Below, piece after piece: positions 1 to 12,883 of a stretch of DNA of 64,000 bases. A model generated the notes under the pieces. That model saw only the letters and a list, made by a program, of their open reading frames with translations. It was not told the origin of the DNA and made no database searches. Numbering within the stretch: the stretch's first letter is position 1; every line of letters begins with the position of its first letter. The stretch lies in the NCBI GenBank assembly GCA_003254905.1, contig QANU01002233.1:27311-91310 (forward strand). Reading direction: 5' to 3'. The translations under genes were made by a program, and so were the position numbers. Source of the DNA: Nissolia schottii. Taxonomy: Eukaryota > Streptophyta > Magnoliopsida > Fabales > Fabaceae.

Positions 1-1
1 T

Positions 2-664
2 GCTGAAGGGATGCGTTATCTTCACACAGAACTTGCTTCCTCTGATGTACCCCACGGGAATCTCAAGTCCAGCAATGTTCTCCTCGGACCAGACTATGAG
101 CCACTTCTTGTAGACTACGGGTTTAGCCATCTAGTTAATCCTTCCATCGCACCACAAGCTCTATTTGCTTATAGGTCTCCGGAAGCAGCACAAGGCAAAG
201 TTTCACATAGTTCTGATGTTTACTGTCTCGGGATTGTCATACTTGAGATACTTACTGGAAAATTCCCTTCTCAGTATCTTAGCAACGGCAAGGGTGGAAC
301 TGATGTAGTGGAATGGGTTACATCAGCGATTTCTGAAGGAAGAGAATCAGAACTGCTTGATCCTGAAATTGGGAGCTCAAAGGATTCACTAGGTGAAATG
401 GTGCATCTCCTCCACATTGGCGCTGCTTGCACTGAGAGCAACACTCAACAACGAATAAACATGGTGGAAATAATTAGAAGGATAGAGGAAATAAAAACAG
501 AGCGTGGCCAAGATTCTAGAACAATAGAGGTCCTACCATCTCTTAGAGATGGGTATGCAGACTCTTATGTATCGCAAAATCAAGGACAAGGTGAGGAATC
601 CATGAGGAGACATGGATCAGACAGCTTTGGAAGCCAGGAATATTTTGAATTTGGCCCTTCCTAA
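2..664 (+). CDS. Receptor-like (pseudo)kinase, C-terminal part of kinase domain, 5' end outside window
   Basis: The reading frame is open from base 2 and ends at TAA 662-664, so about 220 C-terminal residues are present. It matches the C-lobe of a plant leucine-rich-repeat receptor-like kinase, most like the pollen receptor-like kinase (PRK) group. Visible landmarks are the catalytic-loop position written HGNLKSSNVLL instead of HRD-type, DYG in place of DFG, the activation-segment end with YRSPEA, SSDVYCLGIVILEILTGKFP (subdomain IX), and the final CTESNTQQR arginine motif. Loss of the catalytic Asp (HGN) is common in this family and suggests a weak or dead kinase acting as a membrane signalling scaffold. 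The tail after about residue 175 is Ser/Gly/Glu-rich. The N-terminal signal, LRR and transmembrane parts should lie upstream of the window. It is the only ordinary host gene seen. Family call is good; the PRK subgroup is inference. Confidence 0.85.
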   Translation, partial: AEGMRYLHTELASSDVPHGNLKSSNVLLGPDYEPLLVDYGFSHLVNPSIAPQALFAYRSPEAAQGKVSHSSDVYCLGIVILEILTGKFPSQYLSNGKGGTDVVEWVTSAISEGRESELLDPEIGSSKDSLGEMVHLLHIGAACTESNTQQRINMVEIIRRIEEIKTERGQDSRTIEVLPSLRDGYADSYVSQNQGQGEESMRRHGSDSFGSQEYFEFGPS

Positions 665-1484
665 TTACAGTAGGTGACGATTCTCGATCGGGTAGATAAA
701 TTTTCTGACTTCATCCAAAAAAATGTATGTGTCGTGTGTATCGTCTGTGCAGGCGCTGTGTAAGCAAACATGGTAATTAGTGAAAGCCATTTGTTACATG
801 TAATTTGACACATACATTCTCAGAGTTTGAACTTCTAGATTAGGGACGTGTAAATTTTATGTGACCCAAAGTTTCGTTTATATAATATACGATTAACGAA
901 ATTTATTTACAAAAGTGTGAAATCTACTTGTGATTTTTTGTGTGATTATTTATTTAGGTCATCAAATACCACAACTTCTAAGAGTGATATCTAAACTATA
1001 GCTCAACGCTATGTAAATGCTTTAGAAATTCTTTTTTACTCTTTTTTTTCTTCTTCTTATGAGTAACTATTTTAATTTGAAGTCACTGATATTTTACCTG
1101 TCTGACTCTTACTATAACACTCCCTCCCCCAAAAGTTTCTTTCGTTCCATCACCTCTATTTTTGCGTTGCAGAAGCGAATTTTTATATTATGCGCGGAAA
1201 AGTACTAAAATTAAATGTAATTAGGCCATATAACAAAACTATTAGATAAAATCAATTTGAAAAATAAATCAATCATACTTGTTTATATAATTTATTTTTG
1301 AATGAAGTATGTGCTAGAAATAAGTTTGTATTATGAAGAAAATGTTTAATCCTGCTGCTTGTTGTGCACCTCATCTCTACAAATGTAACTAATATACTTT
1401 TTTTATATTGATATATTTTTATATAAATTCATGTTAACATAAATAAATATATTTAAATACATGACATTAAAATATATTCAGTTA

Positions 1485-1516
<32 letters not shown>

Positions 1517-2825
1517 TACATTTTAACAATGGTACAAATCAACATGTGCGATGCAGATGTTTCGTATAACCCATTTTTATTATTATAATTTATAACTAAA
1601 CAATTCTATGGAAAAAAATCCATGGAAGGATCATTGTCTTAAATAAGATTTTAATCAAACATATGACATAAATTTTAAAGACCATATAAAATTAACCATT
1701 TCATATTTCTTCGAGTATTATATCAATGATATTTTTAATAATGCTTAAAGTATAAAATTTAATCTAGTAGATAGATAAAATCTAATAAACTGAAAACAAT
1801 TATAAGATAGATAAATCATTACTCGTGTCAAATAAATTGAAAAAAATTGCATTTCTCTTCATCATATCGTATGGAAAGAAAAAAAAAGAATGCCTTGCTA
1901 GTCATTGCATTTGTAATATACTTGTCATAACAAGTATAATGTCTTGATTTACATCTACCTATTTATAATATATTAATTCCTGATACACTTTATGTAGCAT
2001 TATCACATCATCTAATTTGATGAACTGTCATATTTATAACCCTCCTCTTCTTCATTTTTTTGTTGTACAACATTGTTCATCTAAATGGTTATTCTAACTT
2101 AATGGATTTAAAGAAGGCCCAAAACGCAATAGCCCACCTACAAATCTCACAAATATCAAACAAACTAAAAACAAGTACATGCCAAATCAAAATGACATAG
2201 CTACAAAAACATTATGAGGGGAAGCTGATGTGGAGCCAGTTTTTGTGTGGCAATGTCAACTAGTTGGGATCAATGACAACTTTTGGTGGATGGCGAGCAA
2301 GAATGCGAGCTGATTCTCTGACGTAATGCTTGCTTCTTTTCCTTCTTCCACCTCTCCAAATCCCTAACCGTGAAATTTGCCCCCACCCTCATCCTTGGCC
2401 ATTGTTACTATTCTCTGATGATATCTTTTCAGGTAAGTGTTTTCTCTATTCAATGCATAGTGGTGTGCGTGGAACATTATTAAGCCAAATTTTTTGTGCA
2501 ATTTCTACATTAGGTTTAATCTTCATAAGTGTTAAGCATCTTGAGATAAGGTGAAGGGACAACAACAAAATTGAAGAGAATAAGAGAGAACATAAAATAA
2601 CATGTATTACTGATGAAGTTGTTGCGTAGGACTACAATATATGGGTGCCTACTTATAGGTTGAAAATAGAATCAAGACTTGTTATGGATTGGGCCCTAAA
2701 GGCCCATCCCGGAACTCATACTCGGAACCCATACCCTGGGTCCACGGATCTACTCGATCCAAACAATTTCCCCCATAAACAATCAGAGAGATCCACGGAC
2801 CGTGATGCTCTCCCCCGGCCAACAT
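665..2825. other. AT-rich 3' flank and unassigned intergenic DNA
   Basis: The first 200-300 bases are probably the 3' UTR of the kinase gene. The rest is AT-rich with no convincing coding frame, LTR terminus or terminal inverted repeat. Bases 2690-2825 are a GC-richer patch repeating 'ggatcc/ggatct' and 'ccacgga' words and could be the tail of an unrecognised repeat. Short frames at 2330-2554 and 2645-2830 show no family features. Confidence 0.5.
1488..1516. repeat. (AT)n microsatellite
   Basis: Uninterrupted AT dinucleotide run of about 14 units in AT-rich intergenic DNA. Confidence 0.95.
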
Positions 2826-3731
2826 TATAACATCCCACTTTTTCCTTAAAAAGGATTTCACATGATAAATACATATACTAACCAATTATTTAGACTGGAA
2901 AATTAAATCACTAATTTTATTTTCTAAAAATACCAGTCAAAATAATGGTTTAGCGATCTTGTGGGAATTCGCAAGATCCAGACCGATTTTCGGTCGTTGC
3001 CGGAATTTCATCACGTATCGAAGGTATCCGTAAAACATACTTTTACGAAAGTAAATTTATAAATACCTTGGATTAACTTAAATATTAGAAAAATTACTAG
3101 ATAAAGATTGTATGTTCAGAAAATTTTTAGGATACTTGTACATGAAAAGTTAACGAACAAAAATGATCAAACACGATCGGAAACACACATAGAGAATTAA
3201 CGCACACATACACATGGCATAACACACAAGCACATATACGGACAGTGCAAACACACACTTAGCAAGTCAACAAGTCAATGTTAATCTTCTTCCATAAAGC
3301 ATGATGATTCATGCCATGAGTCACCATTAATTTCATTTCTTTTTCCTTTAAATTTTGGTCAACATTTGGGCCCAAAACACATGGATATGAGTCTATATAA
3401 GGCCACCCATCTTGCTCAAAAAATTCAGCCAAGATCTTTCTCTTGAACACGTCCATATCACGTACTTATTCGTTACTTTCACGTAACGAAGAAACCAAGC
3501 CTCACTACACAGCCTCACTACGACTTTTCCATAATTTCCTCATCACTTTCTCTTGCAATTTCCTCAAAAATGAGTCCTCAACTCGAGTTCTCTCAAGTTT
3601 TCTATCAAGAAAAAGTGATCGAAAGCTTTGGAGACACCAAGGCTTCTAGGAACTTCCGCTTGAAGAATCACTCCTCACTGCAGAACCTTTCTACAAGTGG
3701 GTTTCCGACAAACCATTATCTAAGTGGCATA
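2826..3731 (+). mobile_element. Partial Ty3-type LTR (M), 5' part
   Basis: It begins with a decayed copy of the TGTAACATCCC terminus (TATAACATCCC). It carries the block shared by the other Ty3 LTRs here (about 3095-3180: TATGTTCAG, AAATTTTTAGGATA, then GATCAAACACGATCGG) and a TATA box at 3394. A donor-like AAGTGGGTTTCC follows about 300 bp later. It is cut at 3731 by the minus-strand LTR L; its 3' end is not found in this window. Confidence 0.65.
3394..3400 (+). promoter_or_regulatory. TATA box of LTR M
   Basis: TATATAA followed by GGCCACCC, the TATA-plus-GC arrangement used by most LTRs in the window. Position within the LTR agrees with a promoter. Confidence 0.55.
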
Positions 3732-4420
3732 TGAAACACCCTAGCTAACTGCTTATGCTATAGTCATGAGCGATGCTTACTAGGTTGTTATCTGCTTTGG
3801 TTGGGTTACTTTTAGCCCTACTTTTAACTTTGAAAATATTTCTTAGTTAGAAAATATGGACCATTTTGAAACTTTATCTTTATATATAAAGTAGGAGCCG
3901 CGCGTCAGATAGAATTTATAAGACAAACGATAAAGTACTATGCTTAACGGATAATTATTCATCGTAACAACATCAAAGTAATAAACAAGCAAGTGGTCCA
4001 TCACATATACTCATAATAATTTACATAAGCTGTATTAGATTCTGTACACACATAGTTTGGTACTGTAATTACACCATTCCACAATCCTATCTTAAGGGTT
4101 AATAGGAATATGTCTTCTTTAACCCTTTCTAACTTCTTCGTGACTATTCTTCTCGCACTTGCCTGCTCTACGCGTCGGTCCAGTACTATGCCTTCCTTTG
4201 TTCGATGTCAGTCCCTGGAGTCATAAACGAGTAGGGTGAAAACGCTGCGTTCTCAGTGGGAAACCTTGGTTATGGGAGTCTTATTATCTCCTTTATGATA
4301 CAAGCCGCTCAGGGATCTTTAGGTGTCATAGTTATACTACATCCCTACTAGTTATTAATATCCATGCTAGTCCTGAGTAGCTATAAATATTACTAGGTGA
4401 CCAGGGGAATCTAGTCTTTC
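3732..4420 (-). mobile_element. Minus-strand Ty3 LTR (L), left segment
   Basis: It starts TGAAACACCCTAGCTAAC, the reverse complement of the common LTR 3' end GTTAGCTAGGGTGTTTCA. It also contains reverse copies of the shared 'acctagtaat...gttcagg' and 'cccactgag...ttctcac' blocks near 4200-4390. It is interrupted at 4420 by solo LTR K (target CTTTC) and resumes at 10439. Confidence 0.75.
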
Positions 4421-6099
4421 TGTAACAGCCCGATTTTTCCCTTCACCAAGATTTCGCATAATAAATAAGTGAGAATACATTAATAAGAAAAGATAAAATA
4501 AAATAAAATAAAAATTCAAGTATTAATTTTAATCTCTGTAATATTAGCTAAAAATAATGATTTTGCGATCTCGTGGCGTCCTGTGACGTTCGGGTCGATA
4601 TTAGGTTATTATTAAAATTTAATCATGACTCAAAGGAGTCTGTAAAATACACTAATATGAAAATAAATTCGAGAATATCTCGACAATGATTTAAATATTA
4701 ATAAGAAAAATTAGAAGGTCACAACGGTATGTCCGAAATATTTTTAGGACTTCCGGACATAAATAGTTAATGAGAAAATACGACCAAAAACACACATAGA
4801 AAATGAAAACATGGATGACCAAGGGCCACAAATCTCACACGGCAGCCACCCTCACCCACGAAACACATACATGTAACATCCCGATTTTTTTCCTTAGAGA
4901 AATAATCGTAAACATAAATATTTAATTAATTTTCTAATCATGATTAGGGAATTAAAATGGGAAACTAATAGGTAGAATATCCCTAGGAAATAAGACGTGT
5001 CGCGACAGGAAGTTCGGCAGACAACCGGACAGTCGTTGTTCGCCGATGAAATTTTCTGGCGCACAAAGGGTGTCCGCAAAAATAATCCCCCGGGAAAAAA
5101 AAACTCACAAACACTTTTAAATATTAATACCCTTAGGTAGGGGGAAATTGGAGGATCGCGACGGTATAAACGGAATATTTTTCGGACGACCGTGCGCGAC
5201 GCACCGAGACTGCGAGCGATAAAACACGAGCGAACCGAAACTGGGAGAAAATGAAATTTCAGCAGCTGACCAAGAGGGGGAGGGCTGCACGGTCTAATGG
5301 TGATTTTGTCCAATCCCCTAAATCATGCTTCCAAATTCCCATCACCTTACTTGCCTTACACACTTCACCAAATCCCATCACATGGCCATACCTATGCCCA
5401 TGCTTTCTACTATTCATCACTTTTTCTAAATCCTAAAATTCAATTAATTTCCCTCACCCTCAGCCCTTAAAACCGAGACCTCACTCTCCCAAAGCCAATC
5501 CTCTTCTTCACTCCCCTGACGCCTTGCATTCTTCTCTCCACACGGTTTCTAAAGCTTTTCTCCCATCCCACTACACTTTGCCTATAGACTACACTTCCAT
5601 AAGCCAAGCAAACCGTGCTAGAAACAATTGCTCTTAAAGCTTTGCTTCATTTTTCTCTAAACACAGCCCTCAAGTCTCCTCATCTCTGTTCATTTCCTTC
5701 TATCCGAAATCGGGAGGGGACAACCCCATCACCCTCCACCTTGCTCACGAACTTGTCATCTTGGGGAAGGGAGGAGCTCAAGCTTTGGAGACAACAAGGC
5801 TTGTGGGACTTCACTCCATGCTTCCCTCACCACCACCAGGTTCTTTTACAGGTGGGTAAGTATGGCTTACTCACCTATTTGGTGGTTATGTTTGCTTATG
5901 TGTGTGTATGTATGTTTCTCTGTACGTATGATTATGTATGCTAGAGCTCATGCTAGGATTTAGGAGTGATTCTGAAGGGTCCTGTGACCTAGATTATATA
6001 GGTTTTGATAGTTAGAATATGTGTGAAAAACTCAAGGAGCATCCATGAGCAAAGTGGGAAGAAAAGCAAGAAAAACAAAGAAAACAGAGTCTGGTTCGT

Positions 6100-6380
6100 C
6101 AGGTATTGCGGGGTGGTTCCGCGGAGAGTAACCGAGAGCAGTCTAGAGTTGTTGAGCAGCACCTGGGATGGTGCTGAGTGATTTCGCGGAGACAGACTGA
6201 GAGCAGACTAGTGAGTTGCTGAGTGGGTTCCGCGGAGGATCCCTGGAGTGCAGTGCTGAGTGGGTTCCGCGTAGGACCCCTGAAGTGCTGAGAGGGTTAC
6301 GTAAAGTGCTGAGTGGGTTCCACGGAGGATCACCGGAATGCTGAGAGGGTTACGTGAAGAGTTCTGAGTGGTTTCCGCAG
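6100..6380 (+). repeat. Degenerate tandem repeat in LTR J (GCTGAGTGGGTTCCGCGGAG)
   Basis: About seven degenerate units built on a 20-base core of the form 'gctgagtgggttccgcggag', of irregular spacing, some reading 'gctgagagggttacgt'. GC-rich against an AT-rich surround and specific to this LTR. Confidence 0.8.
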
Positions 6381-6829
6381 AGGTTCATGCATTATGATTA
6401 TTTAAAGTAATATGTATGACTGAAATATGTGAACTATGTGATGAAGTATGTTCATGCATTATGATTATTTAAAGTAATATGTTAGCATGCCATGCATCAT
6501 GATAAGGTACAATGAGAGGACTAGAAGTTAATCAGGTAATGAGTAAAGATTATAATGGAAATGAACCTTAGGGAACAAGTCATATCAAATTATGTGCGGA
6601 AGAAGAGAAGAAAGAAGAAATGTTATGAGAAAGTTAAGATGAGAATACAAAGAAATGCTATGAGGAAGCTAAGATGATAATATGCTGAAATGATATGAGG
6701 ACGAAAGAAAAGAGGAAAGAATACGAGAAAGAGAAAGAAAAGTTTATATGCTGAAAGAAGATGAGAAAGAGAAAGAAAAGATGATATGCTGAAAGAATAT
6801 AAGAAAGAGAAAGAAAAGCTGATGTGCTG

Positions 6830-7080
6830 TCGGTAGGTGGCTGGCAGCGGGTTCACTCTTCTGTCGGTAGGTGGCTGGCAGGAGAGGTGAATTGATTAGC
6901 ACAACCCTTCTTTCGGTAGGTAGCTAGCAGGATGCAGGGTCACTTCCCTGTCTGCAGGTGGATGGCAGGGAAGGGGACGATGGTTGTTGTCGGTAGGAAG
7001 CTGGCAACGGATTCACATAGATGAATCAAATATGATTATGCTGATAAGTGTTGTCGGTAGGTAGCTGGCAACGGATTCAC
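6830..7080 (+). repeat. Degenerate tandem repeat in LTR J (TGTCGGTAGGTGGCTGGCAG)
   Basis: About six units with the core 'tgtcggtaggtggctggcag', spaced 30-60 bases apart, separated by 'ggattcac' and 'agatgaatcaaa' words. No coding sense in any frame. Confidence 0.85.
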
Positions 7081-8689
7081 AAAGATGAATCAAATAAAGA
7101 AAATAATATGAAAGTTTGAAAACAAGAGAAAAGTATGAAAGAGTAAAGTATAAGAGAAAGAAAGAATTATAGTATGTGATGTATGCTTGAATGTATGTAT
7201 GTATGCAATGTATGTAATAAGGTATGTATGGAAGTATGAACAAGTAAGAAGATGAGTAAATAAGTAAGAAGATAAATGAATATGAAGAAGATAAGTAAAT
7301 ATGATGTTAGTACTGTCAAGAGAACGCTCGAGATGGCTATGTATGTATAAGCGAATGAAAGTAACAAGCACGAGAACTTAGTAAGAAAGATTAGTTTCCC
7401 CCTATCACCTAGTAATGTAGATAAAGCTGTTCAGGACTTTAGGCCAGATCATAATCAGTAGGAATGTTAGTATGCATGTTCACTTAGAAACACCTGAGCG
7501 GCGGAATCATAATTGAGTAGAAAAATAAAGAACGATCCCCAAGGTTACCCACTGAGGACCCAAGGTTCTCACCCCCACTCCTTTATGATTCTAGGATGGC
7601 ATGACATGAACTCCGAGACGGAGCCGGTATCGGAAGACATGCAGAGATACGGACGTCAGAGGATTCCGAGGAAGCGACGGACAAAGACTTTTGTTTTATG
7701 TTTTAGATTAGCTTAAGGGATTAGGTGCTCCCTTAGCTCATATGGAAATGTATTATGGCTTGTATACTTGATTTTATAATTATGTATTATTATTTGACTG
7801 TGCAACTATGTGATGGACCGAATACTTGTATGTTTATGTATTTCTCTTGTAAGATCTCTAACACTGCCACTCTGTAATTAATTATTGCTTAAGTCCATTG
7901 GGACTCTATCGTTTGTATCTTTATATGCTATCTTAATCACGCACGGCTTCTACTTTATAAAATGATAATGCACACGAATGATTTTCAAAATGGTCCATAT
8001 TTTCAAGTAAGAAATATTTGCCAAGCTAAAAGTAAGGACTAGAAGTAACCCCACCAAAGCTGAAAACAACCTAGTGAACTTTGTTTACTACGTACAAGTA
8101 AACAGTTAGCTAGGGTGTTTCAATACACACCAAAGCCTTATTCATTGCTTTATGCTAACCAAAGGTCATCCAAGCTCATCCAAAGCACCACCGAATCCAT
8201 CTTTGCCTTTATGGTATTATTCTATTTTCACACACCTAACTAAGGCAAATAGCAAGTAGTAGCCATGAGTTGCCTTTCTCTTCACTTGGAGAAATAAAAA
8301 CCTAAGCTTCCATAACATCTAGCTCCGTCCTTCTTATTTCAAGGGTTTTACTTCTTGGCAAGAACTCAAACAATCAAGCTTAATTTCATCCTTCTTCCAC
8401 CACCAAGCAGCTCTTTAGGATGTGGGTAGCTCTAGTTCCTCACCTCTTTGATGGTGGATGATTGTTTATGTGATTATGTGTGTATGTGATTCTTTGAATA
8501 TATGATTAAGTATGTTAGAAACTATGCTAGGGCTTAGGAAGATGATTCTGAAGGGTCTTGTGACCTGGACTAGATAGGATTATTATGTGTGGAATATGTG
8601 TAAAAGCTCAAGAAGGATCCATGGGAGAAAGGGGAAAGAAAGGAGAGAAAACGATGCATTCTGTTTTCAGCTTCGCCCAGTTACCACTG

Positions 8690-8995
8690 AACGGCCCCAG
8701 GCGCCGCTGAGCGGAATGCATCAATATTTTTCAAACGTGAACTCCAGAGCGCTGAGCGGATGGCAGTTACTGTTGAGCGGTCTGAAGCTCACCGCGGATA
8801 AGGATAAGGATGGGAAGATATTTTTCTTAAAGGATAAGGCTGAAAAGATATTTTTGAACACGTGTCATACCGCTGAGCAATGAGGCTCTTACCGCTGAGC
8901 GATAAGACTCTTACCGCTGAGCGGGAATGCTTTAAACGCTGAGCGCGAGGAGCTCAGAGCGCTGAGCGGACAATAGTTTCCGCTGAGCGGCCTGA
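8690..8995 (+). repeat. CGCTGAGCG palindrome array in LTR K
   Basis: About ten occurrences of CGCTGAGCG or near versions within 300 bases, in the part of the LTR between the candidate splice donor and acceptor. The word is a palindrome around a central base. The same word in reverse view (CGCTCAGCG) fills the matching part of both LTRs of element G. Confidence 0.9.
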
Positions 8996-10438
8996 GACTA
9001 GAATGTCTTATGGAATCCATCTTGAGGCACATAGTCTAACACTCAATGTCAAAACTATGATTGGTAACTGAAATATGTGTAGTATGTACATTCCATGCAT
9101 TTTATATGGAAAGTTAAAGAACTAGAAGTAATGATGAGATAAGTAAAGATTACAAAATGAACAATAGAAGCAAGTCATCTCATGCTGTAGGTACTGAAAG
9201 GAAATAAAGTCTGAAATGCTGGTGAAAATTCTGAGGCCGTGATCACGAGATGCCAAATAATGATCCCACTTCAGGAGGTCAAAGAGGCATCCTGAATGTG
9301 GAAGCCCGTGGTGTTAATATGGCATACCTGGAGGTGTGTGGTTACCACGCCTAGCATTATCGAAAGGGGGCAAGCTAAGGTGGGGGTACAATATCCGCCC
9401 ACTACCGAGGGGTCCGTAGAGGGCACACGGTAGGTGGAAGCCCACCGCAGGGGTCGAAAAAGGGCAACCTGGAGGTGCGAGGTTATTCCGTCATACTAGT
9501 GTCAAAAGAGGTCACTATTATGGTGGGAATAACATACATTCCAAAAGCATGTTCATTCTGTTATGCATGAATATCAAGCATGTTCATTCTGTTATGCATG
9601 AGTATATGTAATGTATGATTCTGCTGTTATGTAAGTACCGTCAAGAGAACGCTCGAGACGGCTACGTATGTACACGTAATGTTAATAAGCACGAGAACTT
9701 AGTAAACAAGAGTAGTTCCCTTATCACTTAGTAATATAGATAAAGCCGTTCAGAACTTAGGCCAGATAATAATCAGTAGAATGTTTAGTATGCATGTTCA
9801 CTTAGAAATCTCTGAGCGGCCTGAAGTCCGACCTAATATGATCCGAGACTCAGGAACTAAAGTTATTTCCACTGAGAACCTACCGTTCTCACTCCCACTG
9901 CCTTATGACTTCAGGTACTGATGATGATTCATATTTTGAGGATGCTGACGAGCCGCCAGCAGAGCCATGAGCGGTTATGACAGGATATGGACTTAGAGAT
10001 AGCTGGATGTCCGGATTTTTGCCAAGGGCATACTGAGTAGTATTCCAGTAGCCCTTGCATTTTGATATTATGTATTTTGGATTATGTATATGGTATTTTG
10101 GCTGATGTACATGTTATTTGTATCTTACTTATTGTATATACAACTATGTGACTGTTATGATGGACCCAATGGGTGTACATGGTATGCTTTACTATTATTC
10201 GAATGCTATCAGCTAAGCCCAAAGGCTTTACTGCTTGTTATATTTTTCTTTCCGACGCATGGCTCTATTTTAGTAATTAATCAATGCAGATGAAAAGTTT
10301 AAAATGGGTCCCTATTTTCTTAAGCAACTATTTTCGAAAGATACCAATGGACTAAGGTATTCCCATCGGGTAGAAAACAACCTAGTGAGCATTGTTTACT
10401 ATGTACGGGTAAACAGTTAGCTAGGGTGTTTCACTTTC

Positions 10439-11551
10439 CATACTAGGTCTTCTATTCTCTTTCCTACCTCTTAGAGAACAAGTTCTCATTATAACATACT
10501 TCACATACATCAAGCAGTCTCATTCATACATACCTCATACATTATTCATCATTCATCATTCATCACTCATTTATCATTCATCATATCCTAGGACTGTCCA
10601 CACGCGATGTATTGTGCACCCTAGGACCGTCCACAGATGATGTATTATGCACCCTAGGACCGTCCACACGCGATGCATTATGCACCCCAGGACTGCCGTC
10701 CACACGCGATGCCATCTACACCTTAGGACTGCCATCCACATGCAATGCCATCTACACCCTAGGACTGCCGTCCACACGCGATGCCCTCTACACCCTAAGA
10801 CTACTGTCTGCCGTTCAATACCCCATAAAACATCAACACATATATGGTTATATATATCATTCATCCATTATCATTTTCTCATAAGCATAAGAGACATACT
10901 TTTACCTGCTAAAATATAACATAGCATATATGATAAACACAACTCAATAATCTCATGAATACCTTTTCTAACTTTCATCATCGAATTCAACACATATAAG
11001 GAACCTATTTTCATGCTCAAACATTTCTTAAACATAAACAAACATATATCCGGCAATTATTCCAATAATCACAAAGCATGCATTAGCTTTCTATCAGAAT
11101 TTAGTAATAAAAAATCGGAGAGGTTCAAGACCTTACCCCAAGGTTTTTGATAGTCCTAAGATCATTTTTCATACTTGAAAATTCTGGTTTTGACCCCAAA
11201 ATCACGAAATGGCTGTTTTACCTTTTCCCCCCAAAATGTTGTTTTTCTCCCGTAAAACTATGTCTCCTTTGGAATTTTAGTTCTCAAAACCCTAATGGAC
11301 TCAAGACTTGGCCTTAAGGTTTTGGATATTTCTAAACCCATATTTTCTGAAAATCAACCCAGTTTTCAGTCCCAAAACTCAAAATTCCCATTTTGGCCTT
11401 GTTACTCGAAAACATAGTTTTCTATCTGTTTGCTGAGAAAATAAAAAACGTGGTTATGTTCCTATTTCCAACTTAGGCTTTCCAAAATCCTGACAGAGTC
11501 ACAGATAGCACCAGCAGTTCCAGACAAATATCAATAACACATATATACAGT
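10439..11551 (-). mobile_element. Minus-strand Ty3 LTR (L), right segment
   Basis: Continuation of L after K: joining 4420 to 10439 restores continuity across the single CTTTC target. It carries a tandem tract (10587-10803) and a stretch rich in 'ccaaggttttgg/cctaaggtttt' words. It is cut at 11551 by the 5' LTR of element A, and its remaining end is not found in the window. Confidence 0.65.
10587..10803. repeat. 33-36-bp tandem repeat, about six units
   Basis: Units of the form 'ccctaggac(c/t)g(ccg)tccacacgcgatg' ending in 'attatgca' or 'catctaca'. The longer later units carry an extra 'ccg'. The tract produces long open frames on both strands, which are artefacts of the repeat period. Confidence 0.9.
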
Positions 11552-12053
11552 TGTAACATCCCAAATTTTCCCCTTATAAATATTTTGCGAAAATCCGTAA
11601 TTTTGCCTAATTAAAGGCATAATTAGGACGATTATTTGGACTCGAAAAATTATTTAGAAAATTAATCGCCTCCAAACGCCAGTCAAATAATTGTTTCTCA
11701 ATCTCGCAGAGCACCGCGAGGCCCGTGTTAAATTTCGTCAAAAATCGGAATCCCGGTAGGCACCTATGGTATCTGTGAAAATTACCCTCCACGTAATTTA
11801 TTCGCGAATATCTTAATTTGACATACCACTACGACTGGGAAAATTAGTAGATCGCGAACATGTGTTCGAAATATTTTTAAAATATTCCTACACGAGCGAT
11901 TAACGATCAAACGTGATCGAAACTGACCCGGGAGCCCTGAAGCTTATCCATCAATGAGATATTTTCATAAAATAATAATATAATATTATAATTATAATTA
12001 AATTAAAAAGGAAAAAAATAAAAGAAAATAGAAACAGAAGCAGGGCTCTGGGC

Positions 12054-12061
12054 TATAAATA
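12054..12061 (+). promoter_or_regulatory. TATA box of element A 5' LTR
   Basis: TATAAATA flanked by GGGC and CCCGAGCCCC. The second LTR has the same box at 22691, so position and context are conserved between copies. Confidence 0.7.
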
Positions 12062-12479
12062 CCCGAGCCCCTGCTGCTTCACTTCACCAAATTTCTTTCA
12101 TTTTCACATACCGCCGGTTCTGTTCGTGCACATCGCGGTTATGCTGCCGGACTCCAGAAAAATAGGGGGAACATACCTACGCGAATAGGACATTTTCCTT
12201 ATCACTTATACCGATCCCGAATTTTGTTTTGAGGTGGGTAACCCTATGCCCACTGTCTATGTGGATATTTATGTTATTTTATGTGCTTATGTCTGAGAAA
12301 CTGATTTGGTAAATTTCTTGGGAAAAATATAGAGAATAAGTTGTGAAAGGGGTTTCGAGTAGTTTTGAGGTTAGAAAAGTATAACTGTATCGGTTGGAAC
12401 ATAAGGAAAGTATATATAAGTTTTCAATGCTGCCACTGGAGAAAATATGAGCAAAACAGCGTTTCGGAGAAGGTTTTCG

Positions 12480-12660
12480 CAAGCTCATTCTAATGCGCTA
12501 CCACTAGGATTTGAATGAGCCTAAAAATTACGCGTTTTGGCACTTTTTGAGCAGTTCATTCGAATGAACTGATGCTCATTCGAATGACAATGCTAAAATC
12601 ATAAACCAGGAGCGAATTTTTAGTGTCGTTCGAATTACTCGGCTAGTCCTTCGAATGACA
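12480..12660 (+). repeat. CATTCGAATG-type palindromes in LTR A
   Basis: Several ATTCGAATGA / CATTCGAATG and decayed forms (TTCGAATTACT, CTTCGAATGAC) within 180 bases, repeated at the matching place of the second LTR (24740-24920). Confidence 0.85.
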
Positions 12661-12883
12661 ACTATAGGACTTGAGATTTTAGCTTTTCTACATGTTCCAA
12701 CAAGTATAGAAACTTAGATCATTGTATAGGATTATAATTGTTGATGTATGATGTATATGACTTTATGACTTGCTAGAGGCATTAGCCAACATGATATGTA
12801 TATGGTATTATGACATACCACGTGGATAAGATGACATGATAGGCATACGACACGAACATGACATCTTGCATTCAAACATGATA

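Larger units (their letters stand above)
4872..8122 (+). mobile_element. Solo LTR J (Ty3), 3.25 kb
   Basis: It runs from TGTAACATCCCG to TTAGCTAGGGTGTTTCA with perfect ATACA target copies at 4867-4871 and 8123-8127. Its promoter-proximal block (about 5150-5235) resembles that of LTR F. A donor-like ACAG/GTGGGTAAG occurs at 5852 and an acceptor-like TTATGATTCTAG ends at 7594. Two tandem-repeat tracts lie between them. No coding content. Being inside K, it is younger than K. Confidence 0.9.
4421..10433 (+). mobile_element. Solo LTR K (Ty3 family of element G), split by LTR J
   Basis: It runs from TGTAACAGCCCG to GCTAGGGTGTTTCA and is flanked by CTTTC at 4416-4420 and 10434-10438, a perfect 5-bp target duplication. 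With J and its duplicated target removed the LTR is about 2.76 kb. No primer site or interior follows, so it is a solo LTR. Sequence and CGCTGAGCG words place it in the same family as the two LTRs of element G (30019-39019), which lie in the opposite orientation. It sits inside LTR L and contains LTR J. Confidence 0.9.

Noticed and set aside
6623-7371. Several hydrophobic minus-strand frames
   Set aside because: They come from GA-rich low-complexity sequence in LTR J; no start context or family features.
10574-10919. Overlapping open frames on both strands
   Set aside because: Produced by the 33-36-bp tandem repeat, whose lengths keep frames open; the translated products are just the repeat.
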